Positions 47,197-58,551 of a stretch of DNA of 64,000 nt are shown here, piece by piece (position 1 is the stretch's first letter; each line of letters opens with the position of its first letter). Under the pieces are notes generated by a model. It did not search any database. It had not been told where the DNA came from and saw only the letters and a program-made list of their open reading frames with translations. The translations under genes were made by a program, and so were the position numbers. The DNA is taken from assembly GCA_037074615.1 (NCBI GenBank), contig CM073518.1:6448001-6512000 (forward strand), in the 5' to 3' direction. Source of the DNA: Leucaena leucocephala (Eukaryota > Streptophyta > Magnoliopsida > Fabales > Fabaceae).

Positions 47197-48330
47197 AAAG
47201 GAAAACAATATCAATATGAGTAATTAAATAGAAAGTAGCGGTAATGAAGTCTCATGACAACTAACTAGCGACAATTAAAATAAAACAAGATAGAAAATGA
47301 AAATACCAACTTGTCAACTTGCCTAAATATAATTCTAACTCATCTAAGATAGCTCAAGTGGGAATATATAATAGAATGAAATGTGAATGTTCGTTAAGAT
47401 TCAAACTCATCTATTTTGTTGTAAGAAAAAATATTCTATTTATTTTTTAAAAAAATGATTAGATTTGCTTCTAAATATTATGTGCGCTTCTTTGGAATCA
47501 AAGAGACAGGTATTAACACAGAAGTCACATGGGATTGAAGTCACAACCTTTCACTTACAGTAAAAATAAAGCTTTTATTAATACAAAGCCATTAACAAAT
47601 ATATTTGTGATTTTAATGACATGGAATTGGAGTTAGGGGGCGAAAAAGAAGCAATTAGATACTATATGTTAGTGTGTTCCTTTTAACCGATGGAACTTTC
47701 TTGTATGCAGTAGTGAGTACTTGAATCGGTGAATTAGGGCAAAAAACAAAGTTAAAGTTCAGATGACTAGAGAATGGTGAAAAGTTAAAAATCTAGAACA
47801 CCGACATGGACGTAAAGTTTAAATGGGGCGGTTTCGTCAGGCAATGGGCCGGTGGGGTTCAAGTCTACTCTATCAATCATCCGTGATTCTACTGGCAAAG
47901 ATGTGAGATATGTGACTATTTAGAGCGTGTTCAATCCTTGAAGAGTACCACTTTATTGTGGTTCTAGTCGCAGTGCTTGGGGAGACATCCTAACTCTTAA
48001 GTGCCTATGTTAACGTCTGAGGGTAATTGATAGCTCGCCCTGCCCGACATTGGTATTATCTAGGAAGAAGAGAGACTTCGTCCTACCCTTAGATCGTGGG
48101 TAAATCTAACTTTTTTCTAACAAATTTTGTACTACAAACAAAAACTTGTACAAGTTATACGTACATACACAAGGGGGAAAAAATAAAGGACCCAATTTTT
48201 CAAGGCTATCTTTTAGAATAGCACAATATATATGTCAATGTTAATTGGCGTCTAGGCGAAGTGATGCAAGCAGGAAAACTTAATTAGTGTTTATTGTTTA
48301 TTAGCTCACTTACTTCTACACTTGAATGCG
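47197..48330. repeat. Decayed duplicate of the DNA upstream of CYP79 copy B
   Basis: Aligns in order with 29785-30290: CTCATGACAACTAACTAGCGACAA, CTAAGATAGCTCAAG, TAGAACACCGACATGGACGTAAA, GGGCCGGTGGGGTT, ACTTGTACAAGTT, and TTAGCTCACTTACTTCTACACTTGAA at the right end. After CTACACTTGAATGCGAC, where copy B has its ATG, the P450 is absent and DNA like 32855 onward follows. An unrelated insert of about 270 bp lies at about 47875-48145. Confidence 0.75.
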
Positions 48331-48406
48331 ACTTTTAGTTTTTGCTTTCATTTTTGGCTCGGCGTAATTATCAATGATCTTATACTATACATGAAGTTGA
48401 TTTATA

Positions 48407-49141
48407 TAAGGGTGTTCATTATGCCCGTAGCCCGGTTCGTCTACCTGAGCCCGAAAAAAAAAAATTACCTAACCTGACCCAAAAAATATTACCCAAAATA
48501 TATTTGGGCAGGGCAGGGCCAGGCCAAGTGTCAGACAGGGTAGGGCATTGGGCAAGATATATCGTCTTACTCATTTGGCCCAGTCCTATATATATATATA
48601 TATATATTATTTTTTTTATTTTTTAACTTCTTTTATTTGTAACTCTACACTTTTCACTTTAGCTGACAACTCTCTTTACTCATTTTTAAAATTGTGAATA
48701 TAAATCTTATATTTACGACGTAGATACCGAAGTTACTTCCATACTTTATTTACTAAGCATTCAATTATTAGTGTTATAATACCTCTACAGATATCCGACC
48801 CTGATACAGATTTTAAGTTTTTTTTTATATATGTAATGTACTTCAAGACTTTAATTACTATCTTTTTATTACCTTATTCTTAATAAATTATGGATATTAT
48901 TTAACTCTTGAAGACGTAAATATGGTATTATTTTATAAGTTCATGATTACAGATTTTTTTTCACAATATGAGCAGGACATCATAATTTGGGCATGTAAAT
49001 CCGCCCATGCCCAACCAGAAATGGTTAGGGCTTTTACCGGGTAAGGCCGGGCATCGAGCTGCAAAATGTAGCACATAATTTTTTTGGGCAAAGCACTGGG
49101 TAGGGGGTTATCCTGTTCAGTCCTGTCCATGCGCACCCCTA
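48407..49141. mobile_element. hAT-like nonautonomous element, copy 2
   Basis: 735 bp with ends TAAGGGTGTTCATTATGCCC and CATGCGCACCCCTA, GC-rich GGGCAGGGC motifs near both ends and an AT-rich middle. A perfect 8-bp duplication GATTTATA flanks it (48399-48406, 49142-49149). The paralogous site at about 32942 is empty. The 8-bp duplication fits hAT. Confidence 0.92.
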
Positions 49142-49360
49142 GATTTATATCTAAGAATTCCTCGCCACAGTGCATATATGGTAAGCAAGAGAGAGAAGAC
49201 CAACAGAACAAAGTACACAATAAAGCTTTGATGAAATAATTAGAGCGAATCAACAAATTAAATGAAGAAACATAGAACTAACAATGTGAACACAGAATTA
49301 ACGATATTCGAGTTAAAAAAAAAGGAACAATATGTTTAGTAGTTCGATGAGGTGGCATGA
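49142..49360. other. 3' flank of the XLG-like gene
   Basis: Matches 32942-33159 closely. It may hold the polyadenylation region of the minus-strand gene. Nothing else seen. Confidence 0.6.
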
Positions 49361-49372
49361 AGGGCTTGATCT

Positions 49373-49563
49373 TTTTTTTTTTTTTTGCCCACCCGGTTCA
49401 CCGGAGCTTTGCCCCGACTACATTCGGATTCGACCCGCGTCGCGCACCTGGCTATGGTGGGTGAGTCTCTCAACGGGGATTTTCTGCGTACGCCAAGGCT
49501 CGAACTCGAGACCTCGTTTAAACGATACTGAACCGCTTACCACTCGGATCAACTCCCGTTAGT
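49373..49563 (-). mobile_element. tRNA-derived SINE, copy 6
   Basis: Full minus-strand SINE with poly-T at the left (its A-tail) and head CCACTCGGATCAACTCCCGTTAG at the right. A perfect 12-bp duplication AGGGCTTGATCT flanks it (49361-49372, 49564-49575). It lies about 35 bp past the stop codon of the XLG-like gene, hence in its likely 3' UTR. Confidence 0.95.
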
Positions 49564-49596
49564 AGGGCTTGATCTGTATATAAGAAAAGTTAGAGA

Positions 49597-51966
49597 CTAG
49601 AGAGGGAGTTGGCGGATGGGAGAAGCATAAGGAGAATTGGAGGATGAGGCCACGAAGGAAGTTTGATCCAGATGGCGGGCCCTTGGGCTCATTGGGCTTC
49701 TCGATCTAGAGGATGCCATGCCACTGTAATTACTCTTATACCATTTGTCACCGCTTCTTCTTGGGCCTTTCTCGGCCCACTTCAGCTCCACCTGCTTCAG
49801 TGTGCTCCGGGCCTCCATCCCCAGCACCATGCCTTCCCCGCTTTCTCTATGTACCTTCACTCCCAAACCCAATTTATAATATATAGCTTCTCCGGATGAC
49901 ATAATAAATTGCTAATATATAGAAAACAAAAAATATTTAAAATGTTTATATACTCCTCCAATTCTAAATATAAGTCATAATTAATAGTATAAATTGTATT
50001 ATAAACTAGATTTTATATTTAAGACCGAAAAATTATTTAACTTGCAAGTGTGAAAAAAATAGATGTAACAGACAAAATTTTGCAGTAAAGCAAGAGTAAA
50101 GCAAGAGTCGAAACTAGGGCTGTGCATAATGCCCATGGCCCGGTATGCTCAGCCCAGCCCGTAATAAAATAGCCCTGCCCAGCCCGATAAATATAGGGCA
50201 GGGCTGGGCATCGGGCTACAAAATTCAGCCCATGCTTTTTTCGGGCTGGGCACCGGGCAGGGGGGTTGCCCTGCCCTACCCTGCCCATGAGCACCACTTC
50301 TCTTATTTTTTTTACTTTTTTCCCTAAATGCTACACTTAAAAGGGAGAATATGATAGTTACTGGTGACTAGATGTTCATTTTAAAAATATGAGTAGTTAA
50401 GTATATAAGTTGTATCTTTTAATATTTATAACTATATTAATTTTTTTTCTTTTTTTTAACTTTGCTAATCATCATATAATTACATTATAAATTATAATTG
50501 TTTATTTTTTTTCATATACTTAATCTTTATCAATATTAGGGAGATTGATACAAAGTTACAATTACAAATTATTTAGACTTCAAGACTTTTTTTTACATGC
50601 AATGGATTTAAAAAATTTAATTATTATCTTTTTGTTGCTTTATTCTTAGTGAATTATGGATATTATTTAAGTCTTAAAGACATATGAATATGGTATTATT
50701 TTATAAGTTCATAATTGCATATTTTTTTCACAACATGAGCATGACATCAAAACTTGGGCATGCCCAGCCCACCCATGCCCAGCCTAAAATAGTTAGGGCT
50801 TTTACCGGGCAGGGCCGGGCATCGGGCTGCAAAATGCAGCCCATGCTTTTTTTGGGTAGAGCACCGGGCATGGGGTCTACCCTGCCCAGCCCTACCCATG
50901 TACACCCCTAGTCGAAACGCCGTCCTGCATACAGTTAGTCGATATATCCATAAAGGTGGAATGAGTCAAGCTGAGTTGTTTATGTTAATCTTTTAACTCC
51001 GTTCAAAATTATTTAACTAATAATATACTATTCAAAAGTGTTTGACCATATATATATATATATATATATAGCCTACCGTTCTGTTTCACTGTTTGGTCTT
51101 TTCAAGGCAAACTATATTTGATCATCGAGCAATCTTGTTAAATTCATGAGAATGAAAAATGACTACATAATTGCCAGGAGCATGAATCTAGCTAAAAAAC
51201 TGCTGAGTAAAAAAGAAGGGAAGTTTTTGGTTACCTTTGGCTGAATCTCAAGCCAAGACACTCGATACACTTTCTTCCTTCTATCATATCCCCCATGCCC
51301 ATCTCCAGACACTGCCTGCAATAAACCCTTCCACATACCTGCACGAGTCTCCGACACATCAATCAATCTCTCTCTCTCTCTCTCTCTCGTGTGTGTGTGT
51401 GTGTGTGTGATTGCCAATATATATCCAAGAACTTTCATTCATATATTTGCTATAGAAAGTACCAGGCATCTGGTTCGAAAGACATAGACGTAGGTAACGC
51501 AAATGGGGCAAATCTTAGAGTGGGGAATCCCCGGTCGCCGGCGACGGCTACCACCCCTTCCCGACGCCGTGCTCATGTCATCGTACCCCATGCTGTATCC
51601 CGAGTCCACATCCCCAGCTGCTCTGCCACGAGGGCTCCGTCCTCCATTGGCAAGTCCAACATTACGGGCATAAGGATCCCATGGTGGCGCGTCCACGACG
51701 TGGGTGTCACGGTGGCGGTGGTTGTCATCGGACGGCAGGCGCAAGCCAGTGTTAAATTCGAGACTGGGTATTTTGATGAGATGACGAGGAGAACCGCGAG
51801 GTTCAGGGGAAATGGGTGGCCTGATTTTCTCGTCTGAAGAAGCATTTAAGTTGGCAAAGTCCTGAAAGGTGAGGTTCACGGACTCATCTGGGATTCCTTG
51901 GTACAGTTCTTCAAGTTCCATTCTTGGCTTCATTAGATTCGTCTTGTTCACCGTGGGATCTCCCAT
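49597..51966 (-). CDS. XLG-type cysteine-rich domain protein, frameshifted last exon
   Basis: A plant protein of unknown role. Exons 51966-51463 (168 codons), 51338-51235 and 49854-49597. The N-terminus carries ELEELYQGIPDESVNLTFQDF, then a Ser/Arg/Gly-rich linker. Across intron 1 it forms four CxxC pairs: CPIC, CLVC, CRQC and CIEC, with YCRQC...MGMGDMIEGRKCIECLG resembling the zinc-binding cysteine domain of extra-large G proteins; no G-alpha domain follows. Exon 3 has RYIEKAGKAW, then KQVELKWAEKGPRRSGDK and ends SPYASPIRQLPL. In exon 3 one base is missing (about 49810) relative to the 33-kb duplicate, which breaks the frame between RYIEKAG and KQVELKW. An acceptor shifted a few bases downstream could restore it. 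The start is the first ATG; the open frame above it begins at TTG. Intron 2 carries a hAT-like element. Confidence 0.8.
50115..50910. mobile_element. hAT-like nonautonomous element, copy 1, in intron 2
   Basis: 796 bp with ends TAGGGCTGTGCATAATGCCC and CATGTACACCCCTA, GC-rich GGGCAGGGC / GCCCGGG motifs at both ends and an AT-rich interior shared with 21236-21780. A perfect 8-bp duplication GTCGAAAC flanks it (50107-50114, 50911-50918). No transposase. Confidence 0.93.
51380..51412. repeat. (CT)n/(GT)n microsatellite in intron 1 of the XLG-like gene
   Basis: CTCTCTCT... followed by GTGTGTGT..., a compound dinucleotide repeat between exons 1 and 2 that is likely length-variable. Confidence 0.9.
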
Positions 51967-53689
51967 TACTCTTTTGCTCAAGCAGTAGATAATCAAGCTC
52001 GAGATTGAGCTCTTGATTGCAGTAATTAATTTGAATACAAGGAGACGCGAAAGGTAAAATAGAGGTACAAGGCAGGCCTAGGCTTGCATGAAGTATTGCG
52101 TGAAAAGACGATCATATAAGGCCAGATTTTTAGGTCGTCCGGCCAGCCAATAGCAAAATACAGAAAATCATATATTTTAAATACTTATATGTACCAAAAA
52201 TATCTCGATCATGGTGTAAACAACTTTCTCAATTTATTATATAATTAAAGGGCTGGGCATTTGGCACGTTAGTTATTAAAAAGTATGTATGAAATGCTCG
52301 TGTTGGTGAAGTAATAAGCATCTCATAGATAATTTGCATGATGGTTCGTGTTGTGTTCTGTTTGTTCATTCGTTTGTGCTCAAGCATTGTAAATCATTAA
52401 AGAAGAAATTAAATTATGGGCGGTAATTCAAATTATATGAGTTAAGTGGAATACAACGGCCTTAATATATAGTTTAATTACACCCACCTCAAACACAAAA
52501 CCTAGACGCGGTTTGGACTGGGGACCGGTCCGGCCGACGAAAATGACATTTCTTGATGGATCGACTACACCAACCTTTGTTGGATAGGCTTTTATATTCT
52601 ATCCTGTCTGGATACAAGGGTGGGAGAGAAATACGAAGCTTAAAAAAAGTGATAAAACCATGTACCAAAAAAAAAAAAGTGATAAAACCACGCTATGAGG
52701 GTTATGTTTATGAGAAAATGATAGAAAAATATTATTAAAAATGATAAATTTTAAAGTATTACTGTTACTAATAATAGATTATATATTACCAATAATAGAT
52801 ATAATATTATTAACACAAATTCTTATTTTATTAGTATTTATCATTTTTCATAATCATTTTTTTATAATTTTTCCTATTTTTATTTGGTTCCGCAAACCTC
52901 AATTATTAACACTGAATACCAAATAGTTATTTATACATAGAGAGGTTGAATTAGTAATATTAACCTTGGGTTAATGTTCAACCTTATCTCGGAGATTTTC
53001 ATGCATAAACCATGGGTATTCAAGAGGTTTTTTTAATTAATTTATTTTTAAAAATATTAAAAAATAAGTAATACTATTATAATTATTAAAAATATTTACG
53101 GTCAACATTAGTTTTAACAGTCAACATTAATTTTTAATTAGTAGGGTGACTTTAACCCTTTTAATACTTCTAAAACAATACTAATTTAAGATAAAAGAAT
53201 TTCAATACCCACAACTCGCTCCTACATAAAAATTTAGGATAAAATTAAATTTTAACTCGTTAAAATATCATATACACTACATAAGTTAGCACTAATAAAT
53301 ATGTATTTTTTATAATAAAGGTGAGTCATCTTACTATCTCATTGAAATATTTTAACTTTTACTCTCACAATTTGAATAAATATGTCTTAATCCTCATAAA
53401 ATATCTATATGTGTCATTAAATTATATGTTAGTTTATAAGTTAGGTAAATTAATTTTAAAAAATAATAAATATAAGAGATAAAATAAATTAAAATTTTAT
53501 ATTTAAAATTAAATATTATTGTAACTAATTTTTATATTAGAGATAAGAGGAAGTACAATGGGGTGTGCATGTTTAAATTTACGAAATAAGTAAAGAGGGA
53601 TTCAATGTATAAAAATTTATTAAAAATTATTTTGTTTTTAGGTACAGTTTGTCATTAAAATTTTAAGTTATTCGCTAAATTAGGTAACT
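51967..53689. other. Intergenic DNA: XLG-like promoter and AT-rich spacer
   Basis: The left few hundred bases are the upstream region of the minus-strand XLG-like gene. A short direct repeat (GTGATAAAACCA, about 52650 and 52680) is present. The remainder is AT-rich with no gene seen. Confidence 0.5.
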
Positions 53690-53818
53690 CGGTAAGCCTT
53701 CAAGAGTGTCGACCCCGACCGGTGCCGCGCTGCCGCAACTTGCAGTCCTCGCTTCGTCCTGCCCAACACCCATAGCTGCCCCCGCTGCACAACTCATCGT
53801 TCCGTCATAGCCTCAAGG
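53690..53818 (+). other. Possible non-coding first exon (5' UTR) of the RID3-like locus
   Basis: A GC-rich, C-rich stretch ending CTCAAG|GTAAGTAAG, a strong donor, about 600 bp before the ATG at 54421. It may be the ancestral 5' UTR exon. Confidence 0.4.
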
Positions 53819-54420
53819 TAAGTAAGTTCACCTCGCACCCTTGCCGGCAGCTTGCTCCTTATTTTATTTTTTGAATGTGATTGTTGTGTTCGTGTTTTTC
53901 TTCATCAGTGAGTTCTCCCATTCGCTCACTTTGTCAGCTTGCTACTAAGCTTGTCTGCTCTGTATTACTTCATTCCGGAACACCGTGCTCCTCTTACAAA
54001 TTTCCCCTTGTCATTTATTTCTAGCCTGTAGAAATGGAGCATGCATGATAATTTCAAGCTTAGTGCTTAATTGCTTCCCATTAAAGCATACATTGACAAG
54101 CTCGCTTCTTTTCCCTTTGGTCACGACAACCTCCTCAAATAACTATACTAAAGAAAACGTCGTGAAGAATATTTATTCCTTCGCTGAAGATGCCTGTTTA
54201 TTTTATCATTAATAATTTATTAGTTCCTGTATCATAGTTTTATCAAGTAATCATCGCTATGTATGATACTTGATAAAATTAATCAATAAATAGATAATCT
54301 AGTCTGATTATAAGCGTTCGATTATTTCCTGAAATTGATGGTGTTCAAACAAAAGATCTTAACACTTGGCCTTGCTTTTCTCAGTCAAATCTGCTCAGTA
54401 TTAATTTCAACGCTTCTAGG

Positions 54421-57400
54421 ATGGAGGTTGTTTTAGCAGCATCTTCTGTTGATGCTGATATTGGCTGCTGGGACCTTCAGTCAGGGGCTGAGCAGCTGCG
54501 CTATAAAACTTGTGCTTCCCCACCTCATGGCCTCGTTAGTGTGGGCAGTCACTTCCTTGCATCTTCCCAGATCTGAGATTGCTCAGCCACTGCTGGTCTG
54601 GTTTTCTACTGGTCCTGGTACAAGGTATTTCTTCTTCACTGCATTTCATATGTTTTAAGTTGTTTGAAACTTTGCCTCTTTTTTTATAATAATCTGATTT
54701 TTACCCATGGACTTGCTTATATAAATAATAATGATTAACATTTCATTGCTTATGGCTCTACAGCCTCAAGTAGAAGTCAAGAGCTTTCCAGCTGAACCAA
54801 TCGGGCCTCTTGCTGCCAATCACCCTGGCACTTATATAGCTGGTGGTGGTTTATCGGGTGACATATACTTTTGGGAGGTGTAGTAACTCTTTGATGAGTC
54901 ATTCTATAGTAGATGTCTTCTGGCATTAGGTTGGGTATATATGAATTAAAAACGAGAACTTAGTTTCTGTTGCTTTTTAACTATTTTGTTTTTCAAGTTG
55001 AAACTGGCAGATTGCTGAAGAAGTGGCATGCTCATTATAGGGATGTAACTTGCCTAGCATTTTCTGAGGATGACTCACTACTGATTCTGGTTCAGAAGAT
55101 GGATGCATATGAGTTTGATCCTTGTTCGTGTACATGATTCTCATCTTTCCTCTTTCTCTACTCCATTTTTGCATTTTCTAGGGGTAACTTTGTCATATAT
55201 ACCACATGTTTCAGGATATTTGATGATTTGAAAAGGCGGGAAGCAGGTCATCTTTATGAGCATAGTTTTTCAGAGCACACCTTACGAGTAACTGACATTG
55301 TAATTGGTTATGGAGGAAGCAATGCAATTATAATTTCTGCTGCAGAGGATAGGAACTGTAAGGTTTGGTTTGCTTTTTTTGTGGGTGTCTTTTTTTATAG
55401 TATCTTGTTAGTTAAGTAATAATATGCGTCAAACAAGGAAAAATATTTATTCTTTGCAGCTCGAATGACCAAGATCCTCCTCTTTTGAAAATTTATTATG
55501 TATTTCTTGAGGTTTTACATGCTTCGGAGTTATAATTCATAATGTTCATGTGCCAAAGCAAGAAATGCTTCATGATATAGGGGGATTTGTTCGAAAGCTC
55601 ACAAAATAATCCTCTACTGCCTGTCAATATAAAGGTTATGAGGGTCAGTGTTATTACTCATCTAAAGTGAAAGGAGTTTATTCTAAGGAAATGTTTGCCA
55701 TAAATATAATATTTTCTTCAAAGTAGTAATGTAAAGAAGCTCAACTGCTCAACTAATTTTAAGGGGTTGGTGCTTAATATTATTCCAAGACTTACCTGGT
55801 ATAAACTACACTTTGAATTGACTCTAATTTGCTCTCTTAAATTTCTGTCCATTGTTCTCTATATATAACTAAGTTGGTATTGGGGCCATTTTATTGTAAA
55901 TATTATGGTTATTTATTACAATACATACATACACACACACATATTTATATTTTTGCTTTCTTTGGTGTTTGGTGTATTCTCACATTAATTGGCTGTGACT
56001 TCTTGACATCTATATTTTTCTCTTAAATATTGTCGATTTTGATTGTTGTCATAATATATTTTTTTAAGGTTTGGAGCTTATCTAGAGGAACTGATGCGCT
56101 CGGTGATCAGAAATTAAGAAGAAAGAAGGAATAGAGAAGAGAAATCAGATAAAGGAAGGTAGAAGAAGAGGGAACCAGAAGAGAAAATGAAAGACATACG
56201 GAATCAGGTAACTGTACTTATTTGCTAACTCTTTTCATAAAAATCGTTACATCAGGCCCATCTTATTTATAAGCCTTGATCTCAGTAAACTAAGGTTAAT
56301 CATCACAGTAATCGTGTCACAGTAACTAACAGTAATTTTTATAACTGGAACACTACTAAGAAATATAGTATTCCCTTCAATAATTGATGCAATTGCGTTG
56401 GATCCTGCTGAACATGTCTTTTATGCTGGCAGTAGAGATGGAAAAATATTTATTGCCGCTCTTAACACTGAAAGAATCTTTAATCATAATCATGAGATGC
56501 ATATCATCGGTTCATTCCCTAATCACAGGTTAGTTCCTCTCTTATAAGCATACATATTTTGAAACATCAACCTCTGTATTAGGGGGTTTACTGGTATTTT
56601 CTCCTTCATGCTCTCAACCCTTCATGTTTGCCTTAGTTTTGGTAGTTTGTTTTTTCTTTGCCATGATATTTTTCCTTATGTATAATGTGGGGAAGAATTG
56701 CTAACTGGTCTCGTCTGATATATGCTTCATGATTGAGTTGAAATTTAGATTTTTCCTTAGGTTGGTCCTCAAATTGCTAGGACCTCCTTCTTTAAGCCAA
56801 TATTTGACTATTTAGTTTTCCAGTGTCAGCGATGCACTCTTTTCCATTGAAAACATTGTATATTGGCTTCGGACAGGTGATTGTGGTTTTACTTTTTCAC
56901 CAGTGGACAACGTATAGCCTGTAAGTTCAGCATGAGTGGCCTGCTTATTTACATTAGAAATTTAGGAAAAGAAAGCCCAATATTCAAGATGAGTATACTC
57001 GAGTAGTCTTATGTGCTCTGAAAGGCTGAAATCCACTGTTCAGTTAACCTCTACTGTCGATTCTAATGATGATCCCCTTTTGGCATGTGTTTTCTGTATG
57101 AAAGCCATTATTGACATTAGATTTTATTTATCTTGAATTCCTTATCATGGATTCTTTTGGTTAAAATAATTGATTAACATGGTATCATATCCTTTCTAAT
57201 CTATGCAATTAGAAGTCTGATCCTTGCTGTTCCTATTATCATTGAATTGAAATTCATGTTGAGATAGCTAATTTGAATTTTCTGTGCAAATTATGATGTC
57301 TTTGCTTTGTTCATGAGTCCAAAGGATTGCACATGATGGTGTATGACAGATATTAATAAAATCGATCCTTGATCTTCACTTAACCCATCAAACTCAAGTT

Positions 57401-58486
57401 AAATAGTCGTTGATATTGCACAAACATGTGCTTGGTCTGATCAGAGAAGCTAGCTTCCTTTTTCTCCCCTTCCCTCTACAGCAAAGCAGTAACTTGCTTA
57501 ACATATTGTGCAAGTGAGAATTTGTTAGTCTCTGGATCAAAAGATGGAATGGTTCGTGTTTGGAATCCAAAATCTCGCAATTTTGTCCGTATGTTCAAAC
57601 ATGCAAAAGGTTTTACCTTGACTCTTTCAGATCTATGTTCAATACATTTTAGTTATGATATTTTCTCTTGTCTATTATAAGCTGTTACATACGGAATAAG
57701 CTTATGACTTTATCAATGTTAATCCTATCGCTTTCTGTAGTAGAACTCAATGATAAATCCATGTCTTAATACATCTGAAGCAAAAGAGTGTATATGACAT
57801 TTTGTACTGGGTGCGAATCAGCTAATAACTAGAAAGATAAATCCAAGAGTGTACTAGAAAGATTTACACCATTTATGATACAGAGCTAGCTCCTATATAT
57901 GCGATGTAACAACAGCAAAATGCATAGTATCTTTGATTTGTTTTTTTGGGACTATATATGTCAATTTTAATATTCTTCTTGTTAGAAAACTGCTCGACTC
58001 AAGTAAGCGTATGTCTTCAACTTTGCAATCGTCCTCAAGAAAGCAGGGATCTTTATTACCCCCTCCGTTGGAAAAATACCGAAATTCAACAACAGATGAA
58101 GATTCAGTTGTTAAGACCAGTGTTAACCTCCCCGATGGCAGGAGCGGCGTGGATGTTTCATACATGTCTTCTCAGGCGATATTTAATCAAGGAATTTCAG
58201 GTTTGTTGCGGATATACGATTAACCTCATCATTTCCCAATGCTTTATTTTTTTTAGTGTAATATTTGTTATTTATTTTTCTAATTTCGATAGAAACCTCT
58301 GTTTTTAAACAGAATCGGGGCTCTTCTGCTTCTGAACTGGAGATGGAGAGGCTAAAAGCAGATTGCAAGAGGTCCGTCCAGAGGGTTGACCGATTTAAGA
58401 AAATGTATGAAGATCTGCAAGAGTTCTATAAAGACGACTTCTTGAAAAGTGGTCAAACGAAAACTTCAGATGAAACTGGCAACTAG
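54421..58486 (+). pseudogene. RID3/IPI3-like WD40 protein pseudogene
   Basis: Homologous to ROOT INITIATION DEFECTIVE 3, the plant IPI3/WDR18 relative in the Rix1 complex of 60S ribosome maturation. About eight exons: 54421-54624, 54764-54877, about 54998-55135, about 55215-55362, 56069-56528 (interrupted), 57482-57609, about 57950-58200, 58313-58486. Opens MEVVLAASSVDADIGCWDLQSG and ends in ELEMERLKADCKRSVQRVDRFKKMYEDLQEFYKDDF, a C-terminal coiled coil. Lesions: CGA to TGA in exon 1 (SSQI-stop-DCSATAG); acceptor of exon 3 changed from CAGG to CAAG; a lost T in LLISGSEDG plus TGA for Arg and for Trp in CVRVWS; a 255-bp insertion in exon 5 (VWSLSRGT); and a disturbed start of exon 7 (VNxNILLVRKLLDSS). 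Multiple CpG-decay stops show it has been non-functional for a while. Confidence 0.9.
56092..56346. mobile_element. Unclassified insertion in RID3-like exon 5
   Basis: 255 bp interrupts the codons of SRGTLLRNIVF and is flanked by GGAAC on both sides (56087-56091, 56347-56351). It contains a purine-rich half and, on the minus strand, a TATA-like GGCTTATAAATAAG. It could be a solo LTR or fragment, but the ends are not clearly TG...CA. Confidence 0.55.
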
Positions 58487-58551
58487 GCCGCTTTATTTTC
58501 TTGCTTGCTCTGTTCAGATTTACTCTTCGAAAGTAGAAATTGTAAGCCTTA

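Noticed and set aside
49663..49899. Plus-strand 78-residue frame also seen at 33.2 kb
   Set aside because: Antisense of the XLG-like last exon; the similarity between loci is explained by the duplicated exon.
51439..51996. Single-exon 185-residue protein on the minus strand
   Set aside because: The frame begins at a TTG and runs through a good donor after RTRCL; the downstream exon restores the second half of the four-CxxC domain.
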